Assembly: GCA_012727965.1 (NCBI GenBank) | Contig: JAAYFZ010000288.1 | Span: 1-18,911 of the forward strand | Direction: 5' to 3' | Length of the DNA: 18,911 bases | Source of the DNA: Clostridiaceae bacterium | GTDB lineage: Bacteria; Bacillota; Clostridia; Saccharofermentanales; UBA5734 | Made by a program: the position numbers and the translations under genes | Part shown: positions 7,223-15,350 of the stretch, in pieces | Position numbering within the stretch: position 1 is the first letter of the stretch | How the letters are laid out: every line of letters begins with the position of its first letter | The notes under the pieces: model-generated | The model's input: the letters and a program-made list of their open reading frames with translations, nothing else | What the model was told of the DNA's origin: nothing | The model's database searches: none

Positions 7223-9940
7223 TTGGCCGATAAAATAATGCTGCTGGACGGCAATAGCCTGATTAATCGGGCCTACTACGGTCTTAACAGCAGAAATCCT
7301 TTGACAGCACCTGACGGTACGCCGACGGGTGCTCTTTATGCCTTCATGAATATGCTCATGAAGTATCTTGATGATATTAAACCTCAATATGCTTGTGCTG
7401 CTTTTGACCTTAAGGAACCTACATTTCGTCATAAGGCTTATGATCAGTATAAGGGAACCAGAAAACCAATGCCCGACGATCTGGCTGTACAAATGCCGCT
7501 TCTAAAAGAGCTGCTTGATAGTTTAGGCATCGCTCGTTTTGAACTTGCTGGCTATGAGGCTGATGATATTCTCGGCACATTGTCACTTCATGCTGAGAAG
7601 CAAGGTCTGGATGTTGTCATGATTACTGGTGACAAGGACAGTTTTCAGCTTGTTTCTGATAAAACGATCGTTTATCAACCGGTAACACGTGGTGGCAGAT
7701 CAGATACACAAATTGTTGATATCGCTTATATCAAGGATAAGTACAATGTGCTTCCGGATCAGCTGATCGATATCAAAGCAATTATGGGAGACTCTTCTGA
7801 TAATATTCCTGGAGTCAGGGGCATCGGTGAAAAGGGCGCAATCAGCTTAATTAGCCAATATGGTAGCTTAAAAAGTGTATACGAACATCTTGATGACATA
7901 ACAACATCACAGGCAAAGAAGCTGGCTGAGAGCAAAGAAATGGCAGAGTTGTCATATGAACTGGCAACAATTTGTCGGAGCGTGCCGGTGGCCAGTGATA
8001 TCGAACAATGGATTATTACTGAGACTGATAAACGATCTTTGCACGAGCTCTTCATGAAATATGGATTCAGAAGTCTAGTAGAAAAATTCGGACTTGGCAG
8101 CGTTAAGAATGAATCTGAAAAGAAAGATCAGACTGAGATCCAATTTGAACAGATATTTGATGTTGAACATATTATCCAATTCATTAATAAATCAGCGAAT
8201 AAGTCAGATATAAGTTTGATCGTTCAAAAATTTGACATCGATCATTTCGCGGCTGCAGCAGTTGATAATTTGTCATCTGGTCAAGATATTGTACTTACCA
8301 AGGGACTGCTGATCAAACTGCTGGAAAAATTGGAAGATTCGACTTTTTCCAGTGCTTCAGGATCAGTGAATAAACTGACATTGATAGGTTTTGATTTGAA
8401 GTCATTATTAGCAGATCTTGGCTGCCGACCGTTTCAAATTGAAGCTCATGACATCATGATAGCAGGATACCTGCTCGATCAGCTTGATGGCAAGCCTGAT
8501 TTTGGCAGGTTATATCAGAGTATTATCGGTGATGCCTGGGAAGAGGCTGAGACTGCGCCGAAACAGCTAACTTTAGATCTGGATCAATTAGCATCAGGCA
8601 ATGGCCCTGATGACAGTTCTGCAAAAGAACATGATCTACAGGCTCAGCGCAAGAGATTTAATGCATATAGTATTATTGCCAAGAAACAGAAGGAATTATT
8701 TGCTGCTGACAGCAGATTGAGTCGTTTGATGTATGAGATCGAGATGCCTCTGGTTTACGTGCTGCGTAGAATGGAGCAAGCTGGATTTCTGCTTGATCAT
8801 GAAGCTCTTGAAGAGCTTGCAGTTGAAATGGAGCAGCAGATGCTCGAATTAACTGAGGCAATCTATAACTTGAGTGGTGAGGAATTCAATCTGAATTCTC
8901 CCAAACAGCTAGGTGTTGTATTATTCGAGAAGCTGGGACTTCAGACTGGTAAAAAAAGGAGCGGCGGTAATTACTCGACCGATGCAGATGAGCTTGAGAG
9001 ACTGCGTGATGATCATCCTGTGATTGAGAAAATACTTACTTTCAGACAGATCAGCAAACTTAAGTCTACTTTTGTTGATGGGTTAAAAAGGGCTGCAGAT
9101 GTAAAAGATGGCAGAGTTAGAACTACTTTCAGCCAGGTCCAGACTGCGACAGGTCGACTAAGCAGTTCAGAACCGAATTTGCAGAATATACCTGTCAGAA
9201 CAGAAGCAGGGACAAGAATCAGAAAAGTATTCATATCTTCTCCCGATCATGTTTTGCTTGATGCCGACTACTCTCAGATCGAGCTGAGACTGTTGGCACA
9301 TCTTTCGCAGGATGTGGCAATGATGGAGGCTTTTATTAATAATCAGGATATTCATTTAAACACTGCCTGCAGTATTTTTGGCCTACCTCCTGAAATGATC
9401 TCTCCTGATCAGCGTTCAGCTGCAAAAACTGTTAATTTCAGTATTGTCTATGGCATCAGTGATTTCGGATTGGCTAGAGATCTGCGTATATCGCTAAAAA
9501 AAGCCCATGAATATATTAGTGGTTATAATTCAAGATATCCAGGTGTCAGGGCCTATCTTGACAGTCTGGTCGAGGCTGCTCGCAATCGTGGTTATGTTGA
9601 AACTATGCTTGGCCGCAGACGATATGTCACAGAGCTGAAATCATCTAATAGGAATATTCGCATGTTTGGCGAGAGAGCCGCGATGAATGCACCAATACAG
9701 GGTACAGCTGCTGATATGATCAAGCTGGCGATGGTCAGGGTGGACCATGCATTTAGACAACAGGGTTTATCTGCGCGTCTGATTTTGCAGGTGCATGATG
9801 AATTAATAGTCGAGGCGCCAAAGAGTGAAGCTGATCAGGCTTCGAAAATTTTGCGAAGCAGCATGGAGCAGGTGGTGAAATTGTCTGTTCCCCTGATAGC
9901 AGAGGTGCATCAGGGCCTGAATTGGGCAGAATGCAAATAG
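7223..9940 (+). CDS. polA: DNA polymerase I
   Basis: DNA polymerase for gap filling and RNA primer removal in replication and repair. The 905 residues show the 5'-3' nuclease domain (about 1-290: LLDGNSLINRAYYG, YKGTRKPMPDDL, YEADDILGTL, ITGDKDSFQL), a 3'-5' exonuclease-like domain (about 300-490) and the polymerase domain (about 500-905). Polymerase motifs are intact: motif A DADYSQIELR with catalytic Asp682, motif B Arg731-x3-Lys735-x3-Phe739 (RSAAKTVNFSIVYG), and motif C VHDEL with His858-Asp859-Glu860. I cannot find the acidic DxE exonuclease motif in the middle domain, so proofreading is probably lost, as in several Bacillota. Translation starts at TTG behind a perfect ribosome binding site. 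The gene begins 16 nt after the anti-sigma gene, and coaE follows after 41 nt. Confidence 0.97.
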   Translation: MADKIMLLDGNSLINRAYYGLNSRNPLTAPDGTPTGALYAFMNMLMKYLDDIKPQYACAAFDLKEPTFRHKAYDQYKGTRKPMPDDLAVQMPLLKELLDSLGIARFELAGYEADDILGTLSLHAEKQGLDVVMITGDKDSFQLVSDKTIVYQPVTRGGRSDTQIVDIAYIKDKYNVLPDQLIDIKAIMGDSSDNIPGVRGIGEKGAISLISQYGSLKSVYEHLDDITTSQAKKLAESKEMAELSYELATICRSVPVASDIEQWIITETDKRSLHELFMKYGFRSLVEKFGLGSVKNESEKKDQTEIQFEQIFDVEHIIQFINKSANKSDISLIVQKFDIDHFAAAAVDNLSSGQDIVLTKGLLIKLLEKLEDSTFSSASGSVNKLTLIGFDLKSLLADLGCRPFQIEAHDIMIAGYLLDQLDGKPDFGRLYQSIIGDAWEEAETAPKQLTLDLDQLASGNGPDDSSAKEHDLQAQRKRFNAYSIIAKKQKELFAADSRLSRLMYEIEMPLVYVLRRMEQAGFLLDHEALEELAVEMEQQMLELTEAIYNLSGEEFNLNSPKQLGVVLFEKLGLQTGKKRSGGNYSTDADELERLRDDHPVIEKILTFRQISKLKSTFVDGLKRAADVKDGRVRTTFSQVQTATGRLSSSEPNLQNIPVRTEAGTRIRKVFISSPDHVLLDADYSQIELRLLAHLSQDVAMMEAFINNQDIHLNTACSIFGLPPEMISPDQRSAAKTVNFSIVYGISDFGLARDLRISLKKAHEYISGYNSRYPGVRAYLDSLVEAARNRGYVETMLGRRRYVTELKSSNRNIRMFGERAAMNAPIQGTAADMIKLAMVRVDHAFRQQGLSARLILQVHDELIVEAPKSEADQASKILRSSMEQVVKLSVPLIAEVHQGLNWAECK

Positions 9941-9981
9941 TTGATATCAGGATCGAGAACACTCATGCTTAGGAGGAACAC

Positions 9982-10650
9982 ATGTTCATAATTGGGATAA
10001 CAGGAGGTATAGGCTCTGGCAAGAGTACTGTAGCAGAATTCTGCCGACAGGCTGGATTTACAGTGCTTGATGCTGATGCTATATCGCGAGAAGTTACGAT
10101 GGCAGGCGGGACAGCACTACCTGAAATAATCGAAGTCTTCGGACCTGCTGCTCTAAACAACAAGGGCGCCTTGGATCGTGAGAGAATGGCTAGAAGTGTA
10201 TTTAGTGATAAGAGGCGTCTTGATCAGCTAAGTGCGATCATCCATAGACATGTCATCGAGCAAATTGTCAGTCGAGCTGAAAAATTGAAATCATCGAAAG
10301 AAAAAGCGATTTTTCTCGATGTTCCAATACCGGTCAAGCATGGATTTCTTGATTTATGCGATCAGATATGGGTGGTATGGGCTCAAGATGATGTCAGGAT
10401 CAGAAGGCTGCGATCACGTGGGATGTCTGATGATGAAGCCAGAAGACGTATGCAGATGCAGATGACAAACGAAGAGTATCTCCGTTTAGCTGATCGTCAA
10501 ATCGATAATAGCTCTGATCTTGAGACGTTGAGAGATCAGATTTCTTTGCTGCTGCAGCAAGAGCTGGCAGCACGAGGCATCAGATTTAATGAGCTTGAAG
10601 ACAATGATAATGAGCCTGAGGACAAGGTGATAGAGCATGAATCTGAATAA
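9982..10650 (+). CDS. coaE: Dephospho-CoA kinase
   Basis: Phosphorylates the 3'-hydroxyl of dephospho-CoA with ATP, the last step of coenzyme A synthesis, in the cytoplasm. The N-terminus carries the P-loop ITGGIGSGKST (about residues 5-15), followed by the family motifs DADAISREV and LDQLSAIIHRHV. The lid and C-terminal part contain RIRRLRSRGMSDDEARRRMQMQM and ADRQIDN. The usual D-x-PLLFE segment is replaced by DVPIPVKHGF, a divergence in the substrate-side loop. Length is 222 residues against about 200 for the family, the excess being an acidic C-terminal tail. The ATG at 9982 follows AGGAGG by about 6 nt. Placement behind polA is common in Bacillota. The last 14 nt overlap the start of the next gene, pointing to translational coupling. 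Confidence 0.95.
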   Translation: MFIIGITGGIGSGKSTVAEFCRQAGFTVLDADAISREVTMAGGTALPEIIEVFGPAALNNKGALDRERMARSVFSDKRRLDQLSAIIHRHVIEQIVSRAEKLKSSKEKAIFLDVPIPVKHGFLDLCDQIWVVWAQDDVRIRRLRSRGMSDDEARRRMQMQMTNEEYLRLADRQIDNSSDLETLRDQISLLLQQELAARGIRFNELEDNDNEPEDKVIEHESE

Positions 10651-11029
10651 GCAGGCAAGTAGCAAAATCAATATTATCAGTAGTCTGGTTTGGGCTTCTG
10701 CTGCTGTGGTTCTGGCGATTATATTTGCCTTGAACCATGATATGACTGACAGATATATTCAGCTTGTTATTGGTCTTTTCATTATCATTGCGCTTTTAAA
10801 TCTGGCCGGAGTTTTTTCCGTTTTTCACCGAAGAAAAATTCTCGACATCATTAACTGGGGAATATTTCAGAGTGCTATTTTGATCATATCTGCTTTTGCT
10901 GCAAGGTTTCCGACAGATAATCGCAAGGCGTTTTGGCTAGGTATAGCTGCTATTACAGCATTATATGCAACAACCAGGCTGAGTTCAGCCTGGTTGAATA
11001 AGAAGTTTGAGAATATTGAGAAGCTCTGA
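10637..11029 (+). CDS. Small four-helix membrane protein of unknown function
   Basis: I do not recognise this protein. The 130 residues contain four hydrophobic segments, at about 13-32 (IISSLVWASAAVVLAIIFAL), 40-62, 71-90 and 98-113, separated by short charged loops (FHRRK, FPTDNRK), with a basic C-terminal end. No catalytic motif is visible. The ATG at 10637 has AAGGTGAT about 5 nt upstream and lies inside the end of coaE in another frame, so its translation is probably coupled to coaE. Its reality as a gene rests on that site, the full-length hydrophobic pattern and the lack of any competing frame. Near its end the coding sequence includes a perfect 12-bp palindrome (10971-10996). Confidence 0.75.
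   Translation: MNLNKQASSKINIISSLVWASAAVVLAIIFALNHDMTDRYIQLVIGLFIIIALLNLAGVFSVFHRRKILDIINWGIFQSAILIISAFAARFPTDNRKAFWLGIAAITALYATTRLSSAWLNKKFENIEKL
10971..10996. repeat. Perfect 12-bp inverted repeat inside the small membrane protein gene
   Basis: Arms CAACCAGGCTGA (10971-10982) and TCAGCCTGGTTG (10985-10996) are exact reverse complements around a central GT. As RNA this gives an 11-bp stem with a 4-nt loop, on either strand. No adjacent T-run is present, so it is not a classical terminator. On the minus strand it lies 68-93 nt beyond the ychF stop codon. Confidence 0.6.
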
Positions 11030-11057
11030 TTATTTTGAACTTCTTACTTGCTTTTTT
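11000..11057 (+). terminator. Weak candidate terminator after the polA-coaE cluster
   Basis: An 8-bp stem AAGAAGTT (11000-11007) / AACTTCTT (11038-11045) with a long 30-nt loop, followed six bases later by six Ts (11052-11057). The long loop and AT-rich stem make this uncertain. It is the only terminator-like structure between the convergent gene ends. Confidence 0.25.
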
Positions 11058-11063
11058 GAGGTA

Positions 11064-12155
11064 TCAGACATTGAAGCGGAAGAGTACTATATCTCCGTCT
11101 TGCATTATATATTCCTTGCCCTCTGAACGAACGAGACCTTTTTCTCTGGCATGTGCATAGGTTCCGCTTGCCATTAAGTCACTGTAATTAACAACCTCTG
11201 CCCGAATAAAGCCTCTCTCGAAGTCGCTATGAATTTTTCCAGCTGCCTGAGGTGCTTTTGTGCCTTTTTCAATCGTCCATGCCCGGACCTCCTGAGGGCC
11301 AGCAGTCAGGTAAGACATTAGACCTAATAGATCATAACCAGCATGCACAATTTTATCGAGACCGCTCTCTTCAAGACCAAGATCCTGGAGAAATAGTTGT
11401 TTCTCCTCATCATCAAGCATTGACAACTCTTCTTCGATTTTTGCACTGATGACAACAACCTCAGCCTTCTCGTCTGCTGCTATATCTCTGACAGTTTTAA
11501 CATAATCAGGCTCAGGACCACTCAACTCATCTTCGTTGATATTTGCGGCATATAGAACCGGCTTAAATGTAAGTAGGAAGAGATCATCGCAGTAGTTTTT
11601 CTCCTCTTCGCTGATTTCAAGTGTACGAGCAGGCTTGCCTGCCTCCAGATGCTGTGTCAGCCTCTCGAAAAAGGCCGCTTCTGCCTGATGCTTTTTGTCT
11701 CCGCCTTTCATCAGTTTTCTTGCTTTGTCCAGCCTTCTGTCCATATATTCCATGTCTGAAAGTATAAGCTCGAGATTAATTGTCTCAATATCGCGGGCAG
11801 GGTCAGTCTGACCATCGACATGCATGACATCTTCATCATCAAAACAGCGGACCACATGAACGATCGCGTCAACTTCGCGGATATTAGCAAGGAATTTGTT
11901 GCCTAGTCCTTCGCCTTTGCTTGCTCCGCGTACAAGTCCGGCTATATCGACAAATTCAATAGTAGCCGGCGTGATTTTCTCAGGCTTGTACATTTCGGCC
12001 AAAGAACCGAGTCGGCTGTCAGGAACAGCAACAACACCCACATTTGGTTCTATAGTACAGAAGGCATAATTAGCAACTGCAGCTCCTGCCTTGGTTATTG
12101 CATTGAACAGTGTGCTTTTGCCGACATTCGGCAGTCCTACTATTCCCAGACGCAT
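11064..12155 (-). CDS. ychF: YchF family ribosome-associated ATPase (Obg-related)
   Basis: Universally conserved P-loop protein of the Obg group that binds ATP in preference to GTP and associates with ribosomes. The G1 motif GLPNVGKST is at residues 7-15 and G3 DIAG at 70-73. The base-recognition motif is the YchF form NINE (205-208) in place of NKxD. An alpha-helical insert follows (about 120-180: RRLDKARKLMKGGDKK), and the C-terminal TGS domain covers about 280-361 (TAGPQEVRAWTIEKGTKAPQAAGKIHSDFERGFIRAEV). Its 363 residues match the family length. The ATG has GGAGG 8 nt upstream on the minus strand. It is transcribed alone from its own predicted promoter, divergently from comM. Confidence 0.97.
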   Translation of the reverse strand: MRLGIVGLPNVGKSTLFNAITKAGAAVANYAFCTIEPNVGVVAVPDSRLGSLAEMYKPEKITPATIEFVDIAGLVRGASKGEGLGNKFLANIREVDAIVHVVRCFDDEDVMHVDGQTDPARDIETINLELILSDMEYMDRRLDKARKLMKGGDKKHQAEAAFFERLTQHLEAGKPARTLEISEEEKNYCDDLFLLTFKPVLYAANINEDELSGPEPDYVKTVRDIAADEKAEVVVISAKIEEELSMLDDEEKQLFLQDLGLEESGLDKIVHAGYDLLGLMSYLTAGPQEVRAWTIEKGTKAPQAAGKIHSDFERGFIRAEVVNYSDLMASGTYAHAREKGLVRSEGKEYIMQDGDIVLFRFNV

Positions 12156-12189
12156 TATTCATTCCTCCAAATTCAAATCTACCTCAGGT

Positions 12190-12218
12190 ATTATGTCAGA
12201 TTCAGACTGAACAGGCAA
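12190..12218 (-). promoter_or_regulatory. Predicted promoter of ychF
   Basis: On the minus strand, TTGCCT (12218-12213, 4 of 6), exactly 17 nt, then CATAAT (12195-12190, 5 of 6). The start near 12183 would give a leader of about 28 nt that still includes the GGAGG ribosome binding site. Confidence 0.5.
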
Positions 12219-12321
12219 CCTACAAGCTCATTTATCCTCTTAATTACGGAAAACCGTACTTGCTGTGACAGATATTGTCTGTTTTTGTCAGGAGATTAAT
12301 TGCCTGAGAGACCATAACGAC

Positions 12322-12356
12322 CACTATTATCATGTGGACAGGAGTTGATAATAGTG
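12322..12356 (+). promoter_or_regulatory. Perfect hairpin enclosing the comM ribosome binding site and start codon
   Basis: Arms CACTATTATCA (12322-12332) and TGATAATAGTG (12346-12356) are exact 11-bp reverse complements. The 13-nt loop (12333-12345) holds the AGGAG ribosome binding site (12340-12344), and the last three bases of the right arm are the GTG start codon. In mRNA, the start codon would be paired. In DNA, the left arm also contains a -10-like TATTAT (12325-12330), so an operator is an alternative reading. Confidence 0.5.
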
Positions 12357-14000
12357 CAAGAAGTTAAGTATGGCAGAGTAATCTCATGTGCTCTGAACGG
12401 AATCAACGGGATACTTATAGAAATAGAAGTATCACTTCTGGCAGGTATGCCGCATTTTGAAATCGTCGGGTTAGGTGACTGCGCTGTCCGCGAGTCCCGT
12501 AATCGTGTCTATGCAGCTATAAAAAACAGCGGCTACAATTTTCCGCAAGGAAGATTGACAGCAAGTTATGCGCCAGCATGGTTGAAGAAGGAAGGTACAG
12601 GGTTCGATCTGGCACTGGCTCTGGCTATCCTGATTGCCTCAAGGCAACTTAAGATCGGACCAGATAAACAACCGGTATGTGTGATTGGCGAGCTTAGCCT
12701 TACTGGAGAGGTTAAGCCACTTCCTGGAGTCATCTGCAGGGTAGGTGCCTGTGTTAGTAAGGGGATAGAGCAGATGATCGTGCCTGCGCAAAATTATAAT
12801 GAAGCAGCAGGCATCAGTTCAAGTAAACCTTATCCCGTAAGAAGTCTCAGAGCTGCTGCAGCGATTCTCGCACGCAATATTGATCAACGAGAAGATACTG
12901 CAAATAAAATGCTGCTCGATCATTCCAAGGATACCGGTCATACAATAATTTGTAATAATCATTTTTATCAACATACCTCTTCGAAATCTGTCAATGCAGC
13001 AGAAGATCATGTTTATGAGGATGCTTTGCTCCAATTTAGTTCTATTGCCGGACAACAGCGAGCTCTGAGAGGATTGATCCTTAGCGCAGCTGGCTGGCAT
13101 CACTCTCTGATGCTAGGATCTCCTGGTTGTGGCAAAACAACGCTGGCCCGCTGTTTGCCGGCACTTCTGCCGGATATGGAGACCGATGAAGCCAGAGAGG
13201 TTACTATGATTCGCAGTTCAGCCGGTCTAACTGGCGAGAATGACAGCCTGATCAAAAAAAGACCCTTTGAAGCGCCTCACCACACTGCGAGCAGAGGTGC
13301 CATGATCGGAGGCGGGAACTCGCCTTATCCAGGTCTTTGCACTCTGGCACATCAGGGGATACTCTTTCTAGATGAGCTTACGCATTTTGCATCGGATGTG
13401 CTTGATAGTTTGAGACAGCCGCTCGAACAAGGTGTGGTTAATATATCAAGATTCAATTATCGAATCAGTTGGCCAGCTGATTTTTTACTAGTTGGAGCTG
13501 CAAACCCCTGCCAATGTGGAAACTTGCTTGAGCCGGATGGGAAATGCAGATGCAGTTCTGAGAGTGTCAGCAGGCATTTGAATAGAATCAGCGGGCCATT
13601 ACTGGACAGGATGGATCTGACGATTGAGATGACCAGGCTTAAGACAGATGAACTGCCTAACAGCGTCAGCAGACAGTTATCAATAGAACCGGCATTGATT
13701 GCCAGACAGGCTGTGGCCAATTGCTGGCAGCGTCAAAGAGAGCGTTGTCTCGAACACGGAGTCGAGCCAGTGCACAACGGAAGGGTATCTGGCAGAGATA
13801 TTGCAGATCTGTTCGAGATTTCTCAGGAAATACTGCAATATACAGCTAATGCTTCTGATTTGCTGAACCTTTCAGCCAGAGGATATATAAAAGCTCTTAA
13901 GCTTGCACGTACGATTGCTGACTTAGAAAATGACGAATTGATAAAACAGGAGCATATAAATGAAGCCTTACAATACAGATTATATCGAAGCAGACAATAG
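12354..14000 (+). CDS. comM: ComM/YifB family Mg-chelatase-like AAA+ ATPase
   Basis: Hexameric AAA+ helicase family. Gram-negative ComM drives branch migration during integration of incoming DNA in transformation. The N-terminal Lon-protease-like ChlI domain (about 1-165) begins GRVISCALNGINGILIEIEV and includes MPHFEIVGLGDCAVRESRNRVYAAIKNSG. The AAA+ core has Walker A GSPGCGKTT (255-263), Walker B GILFLDEL (Asp340, Glu341) and the cysteine loop NPCQCG...KCRC (Cys386, 388, 398, 400), then SRHLNRISGPLLDRMDL. A C-terminal helical domain completes 548 residues, about 10% longer than usual because of a linker near 175-215. GTG at 12354 is chosen over TTG at 12345, because AGGAG at 12340-12344 would abut the TTG but sits 9 nt from the GTG. 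The gene overlaps dprA by 41 nt. Confidence 0.93.
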   Translation: MQEVKYGRVISCALNGINGILIEIEVSLLAGMPHFEIVGLGDCAVRESRNRVYAAIKNSGYNFPQGRLTASYAPAWLKKEGTGFDLALALAILIASRQLKIGPDKQPVCVIGELSLTGEVKPLPGVICRVGACVSKGIEQMIVPAQNYNEAAGISSSKPYPVRSLRAAAAILARNIDQREDTANKMLLDHSKDTGHTIICNNHFYQHTSSKSVNAAEDHVYEDALLQFSSIAGQQRALRGLILSAAGWHHSLMLGSPGCGKTTLARCLPALLPDMETDEAREVTMIRSSAGLTGENDSLIKKRPFEAPHHTASRGAMIGGGNSPYPGLCTLAHQGILFLDELTHFASDVLDSLRQPLEQGVVNISRFNYRISWPADFLLVGAANPCQCGNLLEPDGKCRCSSESVSRHLNRISGPLLDRMDLTIEMTRLKTDELPNSVSRQLSIEPALIARQAVANCWQRQRERCLEHGVEPVHNGRVSGRDIADLFEISQEILQYTANASDLLNLSARGYIKALKLARTIADLENDELIKQEHINEALQYRLYRSRQ

Positions 14001-15261
14001 CAAATATTCAGCCGTTCTTGGAGATTTTAGTTCTCAAGACATCAAGCTGGCCAAGTCTATATGGTTTGTAGAGCTTTGCAGGCAGCTGCATATGCCTAAT
14101 CGGTTACAACTGAGAATACTGCGCTGCTGTGGTGGCAGCGCAAATTTGTGGAGCTGTAGTATTAAGCAGATCATAGCTCGGATCTGCGCCTTTTCAACAC
14201 GATGTCAGGACTGCTTTTACCATAATATTTGTATGGAACCGGATAATAGAGAAACCAGATTTATCTCTAATCGGGATAAGGATTTTTATAGTATGTGGGC
14301 AGACAATGCGCATCGTGATCAGGTACTTGAACAAGTCCGAAGATATCAAAACAGAAATATATTTGCTCTAGATATTACTGATGGTCTATACCCTCAAAGT
14401 CTGATCAATATCAGCGGCTATCCGGCTGTTATATTCTGTGAAGGTGATGGCATGAGGTATCTGAGAGAGACGCCTCTGCGAGTAACGATTGTTGGGACAA
14501 GAGAACCAACTCCCTATGGTATCAAGGCAACCGAAATTATAACGAGAGTCCTTGCCGCCTATGATTGCGCTATTATCAGCGGTCTGGCAAAAGGTGTTGA
14601 TGCACTGGTTCATAAAACTACGTTGGAGAACGGCGGATTCACCGCTGCTGTTACGGCAGGCAGTACCGATATATACTATCCCTATCAAAACAAACTGATT
14701 CAGCAGGAAATTGCTGAAAAGGGCGTGATAATCAGTGAACATCCTCCAGGGACTAAGCCAGTCAAATATTTCTTCCCGGCTAGAAATAGAATTCTCAGTG
14801 GAATTGCAGATGTTGTTGTCGTTACGGAATCACCGAAGCATAGCGGTACATTGATAACTACTTCTTTTGCAACAGATCAGAATCGCGAAGTCTATGCTGT
14901 TCCCGGCAATATTATTCAAGCTACGAGTCGCGGCTGTAATAGGCTGATCATTGATGGTGCAGCGCTATTGGATGATCCGGCGCAAATCATCGATAGGTAC
15001 GGTCTGCAGCTACGCAATAAACATAATATCCTACCTCAAGACGATCAGCTGAAATCGCATCGAAGTCAACCGAAAAATGATAATCTAACAGAACAAGAGC
15101 TTATGATCTTAGCATGTTTATCATCATATGCCATGAACATGGATCAAATAACTTCAGCAGTTAAAATGCCTGTTGATAAGGTTGCATCTTTGGTTACAGG
15201 ACTCGAATTAAAAAATCGGATAAGGCGCAGCAAAGGACAATATTTTTTGACATATGAATAA
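13960..15261 (+). CDS. dprA: DNA-processing protein DprA with cysteine-rich N-terminal domain
   Basis: Loads RecA onto incoming single-stranded DNA during transformation. It is also conserved in bacteria not known to be competent. The Rossmann-like core is clear: VTIVGTREPTPYGIKA (Gly179), ISGLAKGVDALVHKTTL (from about 207), VKYFFPARNRILSGIADVVVVTE, HSGTLITTSFATDQNREVYAVPG and IIDGAALL. A C-terminal winged-helix-like domain (about 375-433, LTEQELMILACLSSYAMNMDQI) follows. The roughly 100-residue N-terminal part carries eight cysteines, with a C-x5-C-x2-C-x5-C arrangement at 76, 82, 85 and 91. The ATG at 13960 follows AGGAG (13948-13952) by 7 nt, inside the end of comM, which implies translational coupling. 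Length (433) is at the long end for the family. Confidence 0.95.
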   Translation: MKPYNTDYIEADNSKYSAVLGDFSSQDIKLAKSIWFVELCRQLHMPNRLQLRILRCCGGSANLWSCSIKQIIARICAFSTRCQDCFYHNICMEPDNRETRFISNRDKDFYSMWADNAHRDQVLEQVRRYQNRNIFALDITDGLYPQSLINISGYPAVIFCEGDGMRYLRETPLRVTIVGTREPTPYGIKATEIITRVLAAYDCAIISGLAKGVDALVHKTTLENGGFTAAVTAGSTDIYYPYQNKLIQQEIAEKGVIISEHPPGTKPVKYFFPARNRILSGIADVVVVTESPKHSGTLITTSFATDQNREVYAVPGNIIQATSRGCNRLIIDGAALLDDPAQIIDRYGLQLRNKHNILPQDDQLKSHRSQPKNDNLTEQELMILACLSSYAMNMDQITSAVKMPVDKVASLVTGLELKNRIRRSKGQYFLTYE

Positions 15262-15304
15262 ATATGAAGTATATATGTTACGTGATGCCGCCGAAATCCG
15301 AGAG

Positions 15305-15334
15305 TTAAAAACTACCGGATTCAAATTATATATT
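15305..15334 (+). promoter_or_regulatory. Weak candidate promoter in the dprA-topA gap
   Basis: TTAAAA (15305-15310), 18 nt, TATATT (15329-15334, 5 of 6), within the 89-nt gap before topA. It would give a very short leader of about 10 nt. A 6-bp inverted repeat AATCCG/CGGATT (15295-15300, 15316-15321) flanks the -35 side. topA may simply be co-transcribed with dprA. Confidence 0.25.
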
Positions 15335-15350
15335 TAGAGGATGTTAATAA

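Noticed and set aside
7154..7492. Minus-strand 112-residue frame across the anti-sigma/polA junction
   Set aside because: Antisense to two solid genes, no domain signature and no ribosome binding site.
12268..12286. Small hairpin ACAGA/TCTGT followed by Ts between ychF and comM, considered as a terminator or riboswitch part
   Set aside because: The stem is only 5 bp, it lies between divergent genes where no transcript needs ending, and the surrounding leader matches no riboswitch class I can recognise.
12345..12353. TTG start for comM
   Set aside because: The AGGAG ribosome binding site directly abuts this TTG. The GTG at 12354 has proper 9-nt spacing and gives the usual N-terminus of the family.
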